64,000 nt of DNA from NCBI RefSeq assembly GCF_014805625.2, contig NW_023998416.1, positions 11,126,976-11,190,975 on the forward strand, read 5' to 3'. Origin of the DNA: Glossina fuscipes (taxonomy: Eukaryota > Arthropoda > Insecta > Diptera > Glossinidae). Shown piece after piece: positions 1 to 13,960 of this stretch (the stretch's first letter is position 1; each line of letters opens with the position of its first letter). Position numbers and translations under genes: made by a program. The notes beneath the pieces were generated by a model. It had not been told where the DNA came from. It made no database searches and saw only the letters and a program-made list of their open reading frames with translations.

Positions 1-3000
1 GATATAAAAAATATTTATGCCTTAAAGTATACATTTTATAAGAGAAAATTTTAAAGTTATAAGTTTTAAGAATTAATGTGTTTTTGTTTCGCGTGATTGA
101 TGATAATTTTTTCAACTTTTAAAAAAGAAAAGATTCTTAAATTTATTTTAAATATTTTTTTTAAATTCTTTAATAGCTTTTTTGGAAGAAGCCTTGTCAG
201 GCGATGCTTTTAAGACAAGGTGGATCTCTCTTAAATTTTTCTGTGTGTTACATAAGCCGGCATTGGCGAAGAGTATAACAACGAAAATAATATTTTAACT
301 ATTTCCAGAATTGCAATAAGCGACTTAAAGTACTGATTGTACTATGATTCGTTATAACGAAAAACAAGTTAAGATTAGCTTTAAAGGTAATCATGAGACT
401 TAAAAAAGACCAAATTAGAATTAGCTAACAGCTTAAAATTAAAATCAACTAAAAATCTACGCAGTGGGAATGTATCTCTGAAATATGTCCATCAAATACA
501 CAACAGTTGTAGTAAATTTTTGATGATAGTACAGAGGATCGTTTTTGATCGTTTTTTTAATTTTTTAATATTTGTTCAATTCGTATAACTCGTTTTATCT
601 ACGATACGACAAAGGCATAAACTCGAGTTTAAATAGTTACCCTTTAGCAAAAGAAAAGCGCTGATTACGATCATTGACCTAACTTCCTGCCAGAGAAAGG
701 CGCTACATTTTGATCATCAGCTTAATTAGATGTGAAATGAAATGAAATTTTTCTTAACAATTGAAAATCTACATCATGTCTTACCAATTTTAACTAACCC
801 CATTTATATATAAACAGAAGTTGAAAATAAAATTTTTTTTTAATGCGTTAAGTGTTAAAAATTGATCAAAGGCAGCATACGCGCCTTAATTGATTCTAAA
901 AATAAATTTTGTTTTTTTTTGTTTTTTTTGTTTTGTTTTTTGTAATTATTAATGTGAAAATTCAATAACCAGAAGTAAATAATATTAAAATAAAATTAGA
1001 TAATCAATCATTTTAAATTCAAAAGGTTGAGCTGGGCAGGCATTGTTTGAATTTGACAAATTTACCGCTGTTATTGTACACACGCCTGTCAAGCTAAGCA
1101 TGTACAATTTATTTTAATGTCATTTATTCAATTCTTGCAAAATGTAATTTGTAGTCATTGTGTTTTAGTGGCAATTAATTTCCCAAACGTATAGAATGTT
1201 CCCTTTTCTCAGACTGCCCGCAAATGTTACTAAGTTGTTGTATTTTTGGTATTTTAACCGATATACCACCAACCAGCCGCCTATCACTGTTACAATTGAA
1301 TGTTCATAGGTATAATGACCTGTTTGGATCAACCCGAATATAAGTATAAATAACAATGGATACCAGTGATGATAGTGATGATGATGATGATGATGATGAT
1401 GATGACAAGGATAACAGTGGTATTACACATTCATGTGGGCAATGAAAATTTCATAACATGAGTACAATCAGTAAGCTATGGAAAACTTCTTTGGTTTGGC
1501 TTGTCTGCAGGAGATTGACTGACTGGCTAGGTCGTTGACGGATAAAAAGTTACGATCTTTTTTTTTTTTAATCTGCTTCTGTAAGCTACAAAACAAACAA
1601 ACGCCCTCATTGTATGTGGGAGGTGTGTTAATCGAACTCATGCAAATTTTATTATTACATAGTAATCTTCACTCAATGCGGCAGATTTAATAGATGTTTT
1701 TTTTTTTTTTTCTCAGTGCTGCTGCTATTGCTGTAGCTGCTTTTAACTCTCCTTGCATATAATAATGAATGAATGAAATTTTTAAATTTGACTTTTGTTG
1801 ATTCATGTATTTACATGGAGCATATACCACATAGCAGGCATTACATCATGCCTTATGATTGATTGCCAACTGTTAATGACAGATGACATACATGCACTTA
1901 TATGCAAACATATACTCAATTATTACAATTATTTTGGGTGGAAATTAAAATACCAAAGATAATTTGCACAGTAAGAGAATATTGATAGCTCAACAAAAAA
2001 ACTCCTTTCATTTCCTTTTCTAAGATTTTTGAAAACTTTTTCTCAATTTCGTGAGTATTTCTTGTTCTTCTGCTTTTAACTTAATTAAAATTGGCTAATT
2101 TTTGCAAAAACATTTTTCTGACATTATTCAATTAATTATAGTTTGTGTTCGGGCAAAATTTCTCATTAAATATTTGCTTTAATGCTTCACTTGTTTATTC
2201 CTTTCTTCCTTCTTAATAAATTATTCGCTATGATATTGTTGTTGCTAGAAAAAACTTGAATTTTTTATCAATTCAGTTATTAACTTGTATATAAAGATTA
2301 AAAAAGTATTTCATATCAAAATTCCATAATAAAAGTTCTTCAAACGATTGAATTTTTTTCCAGGGGGACGAGGCTCGATGTACTTTCGCATCTACAACCC
2401 GAGAAGGAGGGTATGCCGTTACTGTTTTCCAATAGCGATACTCATAAATACGCATCAGGATGTCCGTCTGTCCTTACATCCGTTTGTTTGCCATTCGTTT
2501 CGAAAAAAGACAGCAACCGCAACATCGCTTTGAACTTTCAACATTGGCAAGCTTCAATCGAAACTGTCCAATTCGAAATGTCAGGTTAAAGTTCTTCTAT
2601 GATTAGAAAAACCCATAATAAAAATTCCCATGCGATAACGTTTTCAGCGTTAACACTAGATTTACGAATATCGCGCAACACGGCGGCTGAATTGAAGGAA
2701 TCCTCACAGCCACCAAAATATAGATGCGAATTTTTCGTTTATAACTTTTTATTCCATGAATATATTCATGTAAAAGCCTGGTACGCAAATGTTCCCTAGA
2801 ATCGCCCTGGACCGTGTGGACGTGTTGGTAAACCGATTGGGAGCACTCTTGCACTGAACATGCAAGCGTTTTTAGAGAGCAACTTCGTAAAATTGTCCGT
2901 GTTTTACGAGGTTATCTCAGTTTCTTTTGCATTGTGGGGCGTGCGTGCAAACAACCAAGTATTCTTAATCGACCGAGGAACTTTTGTGCTCAATTTCGTT

Positions 3001-6000
3001 TTTCCTTCTTCATATTTGCGGCTGTAAGGACTCACTAAATTTACCCGTCAAATTGAAGGGGGTCGATAGGAGCGGACACAAAGTCACCTTAGACGTTAGT
3101 GCTTTAAGCTTCGAGCTATTATTAGGAAAAGACGCCATTTCCTTTCAAACGAACAAAGCTAAGAAATAATGATAGATTATGTGAACAGTAACTCAATTTT
3201 AAGGAAAGGCATCTAATTTAGTAGTATTAAGAAACAGTGCAAGAATAGTATTGAAGCGTAAGGAGTAAGTTATTAAAGTCTCTCCTTCAAATCTAGTCTT
3301 CAGTTTTTGTTATTACTTACGAACCTTTGAATTGAGAAACAAAACAACTGGCTTGCAAATCATAGTAAATCCACTCAAACCCCTTACGCTATATCTTATT
3401 GATAAGTCTATCATTAATCAAAGATCTCAACCTTCATATCCTACAAGCCCAACTCTGTGGTTTGAATTTTCTCTAGGTTATTACAAATACACCTACAAAG
3501 TGATTTAGTGAACAAATGCGGCTTAAGCACTAACGTTTGGTATTATGTGCAAACTCAAAATTTCATTAAATATTTAAATTGCTTCAGTTTCAACAAAACG
3601 CTTACGTAAACAACGATTCAATATCGAAAGTAACAATAAAAAAAAAAAAAACTAAAACTAAAACAAAGGGTTTAACTTTAGCTTTAAAGCGAACTTGGAA
3701 TACCCTTCATTTTGAGGAAATCTATGAAAATTTCCAAATTTTTTCCCATCTTCGGAAATGTCAGAACTTATTTACACGTTCCAAAGTAGTAAATGATTTT
3801 TCCAAATTTTAATTCGACAAATACTAAGCGTTTTTTTTATTATTAATGATAAGATTTTGTAATCGTCGATTCTTTATTTTCTACATCGGAAACTTTCGTT
3901 TCGTATATTTTATGTTAATTTTATTTCCTTGAAAAATATTAAAGGTTAGATGTATTTAGTAGAAAAAAAATTGTTCTAACATGGTAGAGAACGAGTGCAT
4001 AGCATTATCCTACGATTTCTGTTGTTGGTGAGAACATCACCGAAATTTTGTAGAAAATCTGTTATTAGTTTGACTCTGTAATAATATATATATATATATA
4101 TATATATAGCAATTTTGTTAGTCAAGTAACATGTACATAACATTTACTATAATATATAGAACTGAAATAGTGTTGCCATGTGTATTCAAAATTATTCCCA
4201 GAATTTATATGAAATGTATATCATATTTACGAACATATGACATATAACTTTTTACATTCGTGATCGTCTATGCGGCGAGATCATGTCCAGTTTCAAGTTG
4301 AATTTGCAGAAATCGAAAGACTTCAGCCTTCATTCTTAATTTTTGAGGGCTTTTGAACGCCAACAGTAAAATATACAAAGAAATGAAATTAAATGGGATG
4401 AAGAGCGCTTTCTTATATTATGAATGTTTTCAGATTTTACAGACGAAATAAAGGAATTTACATATTTTACATTCCGGTGTAGCAAGATAGTAAGTGTAGG
4501 TGAAAATAAGTAAGTGTAAGTGTAGGTAAAAAAAAACCACAGAACCTAACTCGTATGAAATAAACAATTTATTTGCTATATCATGCATGAAAATGTGAGA
4601 CTGTACATCCGAAGTAAGTAAGGAACATAATAGATGAAGTGAATATATATATGTATAAATGGTATAGAAATAAGTTATGAGTGGATTTTTATAAAAAAAA
4701 CCGCTGATTGCCAAAGATTGTTAAAAGGATTTTTATATAAAATCTTTTACATTGACAGTTAATACTTTTGTTTTCGTATAAAATAATATGGAAATGGTCT
4801 TTTCGAGCTACTTACGTGAGCATCGATTTCTTACGTATCGTCCAATGAACGAAAGGGCTTCTCCGACACTATTAACCAGCGAAGTACAAATAACTTACGA
4901 CGCTAGCTAAGGTGAGAGGGCATTTGAACTGAAAACCCTAGTTAAATTTTGTATAATTAGATGGAATTTCTTCTTACGCATATAACATCACATTATGATA
5001 AAGTTAATTCAACTTTACTGACAGACGTAATTCCATCAGTTATTCCTGATCACATTGGTCAGCGATAATTTGGTCTACTGGAGTATTCGACTTTATCATA
5101 GACGTGCATTATTTGCAAACTATTTTCCTCTTTCGACATTGTATCGCATCCATATTCCACCACCCGTCACGTTGCACTTTCCTTCGAGGCTTAAGAGGTA
5201 GCTCAAGTCTCGCTTGTTGCTCTTTTTCGGCGGAAAGGTCTACCTATCCCTAACTATATTATTCACGTTGCTTAAAACTTAAATATAGTAAAGTAAGGAA
5301 ATTGTTCAGAAGAACCAGTAAGGACTTGTTTATATACATTAAATTTATGCACATTGTGTTATCGTTAGCGTTTCCATTACATATAATAAAACAACATAAC
5401 AAAACTATACAAAAGCTGCTTAAGCTGAGAACAACAACAATGATAATAATCTTGGGAACAAAGTTGTTGAGCAGTAGGAAACGCGAGTCGCAAGTATGCA
5501 GCTCTTGCGGATCTGTTTGTGGCTTTCAATGAATTTGCAATCACATGGTATGCCAATGTATTTCGGTTAGCTTTACGTGCATCTATTTAATGTGTAAAAT
5601 ATATTTGAGCAATAAATTGTTTTCATTCTTTTTATTTATGCATTTGTTGTTGTTTTTTTTTTTGTTTTTTTTTTTTGTTTTTCATTTTCTGTTAGAAAAC
5701 AATTTTATTCGCTGTATTTAATGTACAATCATGTTAAGGATTCACGATGTGTTGGATTATAAAAACAAAACCTTTATGCACTACTAACTAAACGAATGCT
5801 AAGTGATTTAAAAAGGTAAACAAACAACACGATAGCTGACGTACTTGAATTTAAGAGAAATACATATCCGAAATTCTCGAAATGCGTACAGTTTGCACAA
5901 GCCAACAACAAGCAAATGCCAACATGTGTGCATTTTAAGCATGACAGATTTCAATTGATTGCTCTACCTGTAACCGAGCAACAATGTGATAGGGTTTGCA

Positions 6001-7230
6001 CTTTGACAGATACGCAATAGCTAAGCCGACGGGAAGGTGGTGAGATGCATTGAACACAACAGCAGCTTAAATTTCCGTTCTTTGTTTTTCGTTTTCTTTC
6101 CCTGCGCTGCTGCCATTCTACACTGTATCGTTCTCGTAGAAAATTAACTGAGTAATCTGCTTCAAAGAATCCTAATACCCGGTATATCATGTTTGCATTA
6201 CGCCTTTACCCTTTTCTTTTCGTTTCGATGTAGTTTCTTCGAAATTTTAATAAGATCTCTACATGTACAGATAATGCTGTTGAATATCAAAACAAAAATG
6301 AAGACATTGTTGGCATGCAATTCTCTTCCTCTGTTGCAAAGTTTGTTTTAAATTAAGTTTAAAAAAATGCAATGTTTTTTCTTTCATTTTCGGTATTTTT
6401 GGTTTGTATTTTGTGATTTTCTCTGCAAACATACTTTAAATCTCATACACACGTTTGCTTTTCATTCACTGCACAAGTTTGTAAGCATCTCGGCTTTCTT
6501 CATAATCTCGGGCTTCTTAAATTAAACGTTTGTGTGTACGTGCAATTGTGACTGGTAGTCCATGTGCATATAAGTGAGGGCATTCCAAACCAATAAAGGC
6601 AACAACAAATTTTAAGGATTATAAATCATTGGGACTAAATACTACAGAAGCTTCGAGATATTGCAGGTGTTTTTTTCTCTTCTGCTTTTTATCTCACATT
6701 AGAATTTCATTTCAGTACCAATGCTCTCCAGGAATCTTCAAGTTATACTCTAACTTAACTCAAAGGCTTAGGCCGCTTTTTTAGTCCCCAGTACATGTGT
6801 AAGTCCATTTTAAATTTTGATGTCTACCTACCACCGGAATATCGAACAACTTTGTATTTGATAGAAACGTGCGTCAGTAAGCGCGTAAAGCATTCTGATT
6901 CTTTAACTGAATTCTCATAAGTAGACTGAAATTTTTAACCAATTTAGGCCTGCGGAACTGTCCCCTCTTCGTACGTAATCAATTTCAAATTCTAATTGGT
7001 TGAAATACCAAGTTAAGGTAGAGGATGTTAGTGCCTATACTATTAACTCATTTTCGGAAATTTCTTTGAAAAATCGGACCATTTAGCCCACATAAGCAAC
7101 TGAAACCACTGAATGACAGAAACAACCCAAGTTATAGGAATAGAAACTTTTAACAGATTTTCAGTAACAATCTCTGCGGAGTATCAATATGAGCTTAACT
7201 TCAATATTGATCAGAATTTCTTCTGAACGC
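1..7230. other. Gene-free AT-rich stretch
   Basis: I see no supportable gene here. All open frames are short, AT-driven and without recognisable domains. The stretch holds a (GAT)n trinucleotide tract at about 1366-1404, a (TA)n tract at about 4084-4108 and many T-runs. A weak exon-like patch occurs near 2364-2410 and is discussed under findings. An imperfect inverted repeat with CCTTGTC/GACAAGG arms lies at 192-220. Distal regulatory DNA or part of a very long intron would look the same. Confidence 0.6.
1366..1404. repeat. (GAT)n microsatellite
   Basis: An almost pure GAT/ATG trinucleotide tract with one interruption near its left end. It is non-coding in context, with no flanking splice signals or long open frame. 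A similar but less regular GAT tract occurs at 37116-37180. Confidence 0.85.
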
Positions 7231-7420
7231 TAGGCATGGGTAGTCGAGTATGTAAAGATCGCGAATACCAAGTCAGCGATCATGCGTTCAAACCTCATTA
7301 CAACAGAGTTTACATTGGCCGTAGCTATAGTGATTGCTCAGCCGGTGAAGGCATAACTCGTATCGGTTGGCCACACATGCGCTAGGCTGCGGCCACCACG
7401 TCCTTATTTTTTTTTCTTTG
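7231..7420 (+). mobile_element. tRNA-derived SINE, copy A
   Basis: A tRNA-like head carries an RNA polymerase III A-box-like sequence (TAGTCGAGTATGTAAAG at 7241-7257) and, about 27 bp further on, a B-box-like sequence (GCGTTCAAACC, 7284-7294). A non-tRNA body follows, beginning GAGTTTACATTGGCCGTAGC, and the element runs into a T-rich tail near 7407-7420. The head-body order matches copies B (8705-8835) and C (28725-28850), which share the GAGTTTT...AA..GCCGATAGC block just after the B box. The class-II-like A box (TCGAGTGG) suggests a Ser/Leu-type tRNA ancestor. Ends are approximate. Confidence 0.55.
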
Positions 7421-8704
7421 TCTTCCCTCACTTCCGTCACACGAATAGGCTACATCCAATGACTGTTTGGTCGTATTAAAGAAAAATAAAAATAGTAATT
7501 TCTCGATACCTAAAAGAAAGGAAAAGGTTTGAGGTGGATATTCCAGCTTTGCTCCGAAATCGTCAACGAAATGTCAGAAGTTGATTCCTCATCGTATTGG
7601 AAATTGAATTCAGCAATGTAAGGTAATCGCACCATAAAAATATGCGAATACAAAAAACATTTTCAACACTAAAGACATTTCATTTCCGGTCTCGGAATAA
7701 ATAACTTTGTCAAAAATATTATTTTTCCTTCTCCTTAATCTTAAAATTCTGGAAACGCCGAAACCTTGTTCTATTATTTTATGCAGTGTCTACATGTATA
7801 TACATGAATATGTAAACATATATATGTAAATATATATATGTATATATATAACTTCTCCGTTTCACTTGTCTATTTTAGCTGAGTTTCCTCTTTATTTTAA
7901 TTTGATTTCTTCCCTTCATCAAATTTCTCATTTTCTTGCTCGTCATCGTCCTCTTCATTGGCATGGCAAACAAGCACACAAAACAGTTTACATAGTCCTT
8001 TTAATTATTTTTTCAACACTATGTAGTTGCCTTATGTTATTTAGCCTGAGGGCAATTTATAACGCGTTGAGCCTCCCTTCGTAAATCCATTACTTCAGTA
8101 ATCGTAAAGTTTTATGCATCCCTAATGGCATAACGCGATCATACACGCACTAAACTTTAAGCAGACTCTGTTATATGTGTATGCGAAAGTTCAGATCGGT
8201 ATTTGCTAATACTTTACAGCTTATATGAAACGTTAGCTTGGAATTTACATGAATACTTGGATATTTTATACTTACCACAGAGATATGGAGTTATATTCAT
8301 TTTCTCATGATGTTTACAACAGTCAAAAGGAAGGTTACAGATCCCGCAAAATATATATATTCGTGATCAAATTCTGAATCTTTTTAACTGTGTCCGTTCT
8401 TTTGTGTGTTGTATGTAATTAGCGGCAAAAATTATGATATCGACATTGAGCTTTGTAGAAACATTGGCAGTTCTTTCAAACAAATTGGTATTGAAAATGA
8501 ACTTCTCTGTAAGCAAGAGTTTGTGTGTTTTTGTTTTCGACTCATAAATTATGAAAGTTCTAATGCTTGAATACACAAAATTTACTTTATGGAGGAGCGT
8601 ATAATTCATATTCAAAAATGGAAAAATCCGGTTATGCCGTTTTCAATTTTTCGACGTCTCCTAGTGATTACCCAAAAGTAATTATTGCTACAATTCATTT
8701 AGCA
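7421..8704. repeat. Gene-free stretch between two SINE copies
   Basis: AT-rich DNA with a compound (TA)n/(TATG)n tract at about 7793-7850. No coding region or RNA gene is recognised. Confidence 0.6.
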
Positions 8705-8835
8705 AAGTCCTAAAACACTAGCATCGAGGCGCTATCGGCTTTATTGAAAACTCTTAGGGCACATGAGATATGAACCCATGACCTATAAGTTGTTAGTGAA
8801 GATACTTTGCCCACTCGATCAGTTGGGGGAAATAC
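8705..8835 (-). mobile_element. tRNA-derived SINE, copy B
   Basis: Read on the minus strand, an A-box-like TGATCGAGTGGGCAAAG (8821-8805) is followed by a B-box-like GGGTTCATATCTC (8777-8765). A body then starts GAGTTTTCAATAAAGCCGATAGC near 8750-8729, broken here only for reading. That block aligns with copy C (GAGTTTTAAGTAAGGCTG, then ATAGC), which makes chance similarity unlikely. The tRNA-like portion cannot be a functional tRNA gene: I cannot fold a closed acceptor stem and the T-arm consensus is imperfect. Boundaries and target-site duplication were not resolved. Confidence 0.6.
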
Positions 8836-11800
8836 TCATCATTTAAATAAGACAGAATCTTGAAAATTATTTTGCACGTTCTTCACATGAGTGCACATTA
8901 TCTTTCTGAAAGTGTATTAATACTAAATTACCAATGGCGAACGCCATAGTCCGAATACGGATCCCTCCTATCAATAGGGTATCACATAAAAGAACTTACG
9001 GATTAGAATGCGATAAGCTATGTGTGCTACCTTTAAATTAAATATGATGGACGCCACAGCGTGGTTGACGCGTTCTTTCCTAACACATCGTCGATACATA
9101 TACAGATTAGATACCGTATAAATCAATATACAAAAAAAAAAAAAAAATTTTAAATCTTAAAGTTGAGGATTTGGAGATTTGGAATGCATGGATTTCTTAC
9201 ACATTAAAATTTTAAGCCTCCAAACTTTTACATTCAATCAAATAAAAATGACTGAAATAAAATTTATCTTCCAGCTTTTCGTTCACTAAAATAAAAGCTT
9301 ATTTTTAATATAATTTATTTCCCTCATTATTCCTAAGTTATATTGCAAGGAGCAAATAAGAAAACTGTAGCCGGCTAAGGCCGACTCTTTTACGCATTCC
9401 ATTTTAATTGTAAGAAGAGTCAAAAGAAACATGAAAACACGAAATATTGAACGCTCTATAAAATTGGTTGGGCATAACCATCTTAAAGCATTACGTAAAA
9501 TTTCTATTATCCCATACAGCGCAGTTGTTGATTATGCAGTGAAGAAAAATGAGAGAAAAGTCCAGAAAGACCGGTTGCTTTGCATTTATGTTGTACTCTA
9601 TGATCCGATCTATTCTTAATATCCCAGCAGATTTCAACTTTGTATTGTTTCTTCCACTTTAATAGTTTTTTTAGAGATTTGTTAATTTAATAAAGAAGAA
9701 GAAGAAAATATTTCAGTTCTTATATTTAGAAATTATATCGTAAATGCTTTCACAATTTTGCATCGATTAGAACTTTAAGCTAATTTCAAGCTAGTGCTTG
9801 AAACATGACCTTGGACCAATTTTTTTCATAATAATTTTTTGTTTTTCTCAATAGATTCTGGTTTTCTTTATTGGTTTAGTTTAGTAGTTTAATTGCCTTA
9901 ATTGATTTTTCAATTAACAGTTCACTTAATCTCTTTAAAATATATAATGATTTTGGATTAACTTAAAAAAAAAAAAAACGCGGGTAGTGGGTACGCAAAA
10001 TTCACATAGCTTTCTTCCTTGTTTAACCTCAATTTATGGATCTTAGATACGCTTATTGCAGTCAACTTTCTCTTCCAATATTTGCGATCGTGAAATTCTT
10101 ATCAACCAAAGACAGACCAGGGGATATATCCAGGGACTAAATGGATTGGAAATCTTCAGCTGATTAGGAAGTCAAAGAGGAAGTTTTAACCTTAATATCT
10201 TTCCCCGGATATTACAATGAAAATAGCGATTTCAAGACACCGGCTATTAGTATTCTTCGCTGCCGGTTATAAAGATTCCTACATATACATGCCCCTGTAT
10301 ATTGTCTTTATTTATAGATAAAACAAATAATCTCTTAAGAATTTGTTAAAAAGAATTCTTCTTTTCTGAAACTGTGAGATTTGTATTTATTTAACAAGGC
10401 AATAATAATAAAAATAATTTACAATCTAAGCTTTTAATATTGGTTGAGTTACTAAGAATAATAAAGTTTCTGATCTTTCTTATTTCTTCTACACAAAGCT
10501 CTTACAAGGACGAAATACGAAACTCCCCTAGTATTTTATATCAGCTCTTTATCAATTTTGACTTGTATAATAAATAAGTATTTATTATCGGTGAATGAAT
10601 TCAAAACAAAGAAATGAAAAGTCCTTTCTCTGTTATTTTTTAAAGCAAGGAGTAACTGCTGATAAGACTTGAGTCTTATAGAGATTTGTTATTTTGGTAT
10701 TCAGTTTGTCTTTGGCTTTATTTATGTATTCATTTTTTTTTTTTTTTTTGCATCTACATGGATATAAATAAAATCCTTGTTTTGTTCATATTGTACGTTA
10801 GCAGACAGCAAGAGTAAAACTGTATCGTAAATGCCATAAATCTTAGTATTGTCAACGTATCTTTTTTTCTATGGAAATGTACTGAAATGAACGATTGCGA
10901 AAAATGGAACTAAAGTAAGTAAAAAACTCATTCAGTTAGTAGCTGTTATTCAATTATTTTTATAGGGCAAAAATAGCAAAACTATTTAAATAACGGTACT
11001 GGCTCATAGTCATATTGGTTCTAATATTCTTTATACGAGAATTTATTTTATTAAATTCTTTCAATATTACATATCATTATCATTGGCATAGCATACTAGA
11101 ATACGTTTAAAATATATAACAAAAAATCCATCAAATGCCAAGATCTAACCGGAATTTCCCTAATAGGAAATTTTAAAATTTTTTACTTTTCATTTACCAT
11201 TAGCATATAAAATATCGCATGCGATTTGAGAATGCGAATTATCGTAATTATTGTATGTAGAAGAATTTCAGCTCGAAAAACTCAATTCAAAAATTTTTCA
11301 GTGGAAGGCCTGACTTACCGACTAAAATAGGAGTAAAACCGAGAAGAGAAAATGTGGGTTTTTTTTTGGTAAACATTGCAAGCATCCATATGGAAAAACA
11401 CTAGAACTGCCGGGTTGGCCAGTTTCCCCAATAAAGTGATTATAAGCGCTGTAAAGTTATAAGATTTAGTAAGGACTTTTGTTTTTCAAAGGAGCCATAT
11501 TATCCATATTTTAGTTCCAGCTTTAATAACAATTCATTCTAACGCATATTAACATGTTCTTCGCCTAATCACAAGTACATTGCAAATACACGTCAATTAA
11601 AATCTTATGATATTAGTAATTTTATCAGAACCTTTTTGGGGCCGAAAATGCAAGTGCTTCTAGGGATTATTTGGGTAAGAGGTTTCCTGATATATTGTCA
11701 AGGAATCGAAACCTATAGATAAAAATATGAAAAAATTAAAGTTGTCCTAGTTTCTAATCTATTGTGGACCTATGCGCGAACAAACCACAACGATATTTTA

Positions 11801-13827
11801 CCGTTGGACTTCCAAACAGTCAAGGAATATTATTAGCAAACTTCATTTTCTTATCTGCATTTTTGGGGCAATGGGGTTTCGACAAAATTTATGGATCAAA
11901 TTCAACTCTTTTTTTTTTAGCATAGGTATCTACAAAACGTCGGTAGCTCTAGCATTAATAAGCTCTTCAAGATTGCTATTTTAGCAACAATCTAGCGTGG
12001 AACACAGTCAGTCAGTCTCAGTTCAACGGCGTGATTAACGATGTGTGGTTTCACTGAATACAAAAATTTCCTTAGAAATCTATATAAGAATTTTCATGAC
12101 CACATGATCATGGTTATGAAAGGATTGCCCAGAGAGCGTTTGTGCCTAAGGACAGGTTTACGTAATTTGTACCTCAAAAACTACAACAGATAGAAAACAT
12201 TTAATGATCCTTCTATACGAAAAAACCCATTAAAAATCTGGAAATAAGACCCCGGCCGCGATCAAGTGTTAATACACTTGACAGCCAAATTGTTTATTTA
12301 ATCCTATGCACAAATCTACTACACTATATCTTACGACCCACATAACGTAGCACCATAAGCATTTACATAGATTATACCATAGAATGTATACATAATATAT
12401 ACAATGACTTACATCTCGCAAAAACTTTATAACGTATCATTTTGTTAGCTTCATGTCAGATGAGTTCTTAGATCTTAGATGCACAACAGAAACGTATATG
12501 CAAAATTTAAATTTCTTCCATTTATAATAACGACATGTTATTACAAGTTTCCCATGACACATGTTGTGATTTCCTCTTAACAATTGTCAAGCGAATTGTC
12601 AAAAGAAAAAATTGCTTCGCATATATATAAAGTATTGTATGTTTAGTGTTTGCGTTGAGATGTCTTTTACCACGTTGCCTGCAAAAATGACAAATATAAG
12701 AAGAAAAAAAACAAAAAAAAAAAAAAAATTCACTAATGGAGACATGTACAGAGCAACTATACCAGCATCGGCCTCTATGCGCCATATTAAAAAATTGTTC
12801 TCTTTATGTTTTTTTTTTTTTAAAGTAACTCTATGGTAACACATGCTATTGTAAATTATTGAAAATTCCATCATATGTGACATTTGTACGTGCGGTTTAT
12901 TAAACTTTTCGTATACAACAATACCGCACTTGAAAATAATCAGAATTAAATATTTAAATTTTATTCGTTTAAAAAAATTGAGTTTTTTCAAATTCACGCT
13001 TTCTCTGTGACAATAGCTGATAAACAAATAAAAGCCGAATCTTATAATCAGCGATAATATTGTGAAACCAATCGTTTTATTATTTTAACAAATCCATATT
13101 CTGCCGCTCATTCGTTAGCTTCTTGATACCAGCGCGATTTTTGTTACCATGTTGCAGCCTTTACTCAGAGCAATATTCACTCTACTATGTTCAGTGGAAA
13201 AGTGTTCTTGAATGTTTATGCCCTACACCACTTGTGGAACATTTGGTGGTCTATGTAATACCCAGAAGGGTGGACACGCGTCCATCTGTCTACGTATTTT
13301 TGTGTTCAAGCTACAAGGTACAATTTTTGAGATTTTTTAATGAAAATTGATAGAAAGACGTACCTTGCCCCAAGCTATTGAAAACAGTTCCACTCCTTAT
13401 AAAACGCCTTATTCTTAAAAATTATTACATGGATAAAGTTCTTAATTAGTGTGAAAATTTTTGACCGGGCTGGTGCAATGTTTTGAATCCCCCCAAATAT
13501 CCATTTTGCGCGAATCTTCATCATAAAATAATAAGAATTCGATTTTTTTTTCATAGGCAAGCATATTTTTGATAACAACGACAAATGGTCCTTTTTTCAT
13601 TATAATTTTCTGCATTCTTTTAAAAGGGCAGAATATCAATTCTCATCGATTTGCGTGAAAAAGTATAAAGAATTGAAATTGTTTTTATTTATAACGGCTC
13701 TTATCAAATAAGATTTTGAATATGAAGTGAAGGCGCAAGAACTCGCTCCTTTTCAACAAGGTTCGTCTTTGAGCTAAAACTTGTCAGTAAAACAATACTG
13801 CGGCCCAAAAGTTGGAGAGAAAGTTGC
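8836..13827. other. Gene-free AT-rich stretch
   Basis: No supportable gene. A 142-residue open frame on the minus strand near 12.6-13.0 kb is rich in Phe/Lys runs produced by T- and A-tracts and has no domain. A decayed segment near 9366-9400 resembles the left end of the dispersed repeat described at 35208-35670 (GGCTAAGGCCGACTC). A sequence near 13260-13300, with CCAGAAGGGTGGACACGCGT followed by CATCTGTCTACG, resembles the inverse orientation of that family. Confidence 0.55.
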
Positions 13828-13960
13828 AAGGACAGACAGATAGACATGCTTAAATCGATTCAGAATACGATTCAAATAATTAGTCTGAGTATACCAAGAG
13901 TTATGTTTACCTGAAATTCTTCTGAATTTTGCAAACATCCTCATAAACTTAATATATTCT
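13828..13960 (+). repeat. Dispersed non-coding repeat, 3' part
   Basis: Contains the family signature: a run of GACAGACAGA units, then GACATGCTTAAATCGATTC, then further on TTCTGAATTTTGCAAACATC and a block like CATAAACTTAATATA. The same ordered blocks occur at 18763-18990, 22068-22420, 35208-35670 and 36338-36951. No open frame is preserved. The copy lacks a clear GGTGTAGGGTATA terminus. Confidence 0.6.

Noticed and set aside
8747..8821. Possible functional tRNA gene on the minus strand
   Set aside because: A- and B-box-like sequences are present but the cloverleaf does not close, and the downstream body is shared with two other loci, so a SINE explains it better.
12599..13027. 142-codon open frame on the minus strand
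   Set aside because: Phe- and Lys-rich through T- and A-runs, no domain, overlapped by comparable frames on the other strand.
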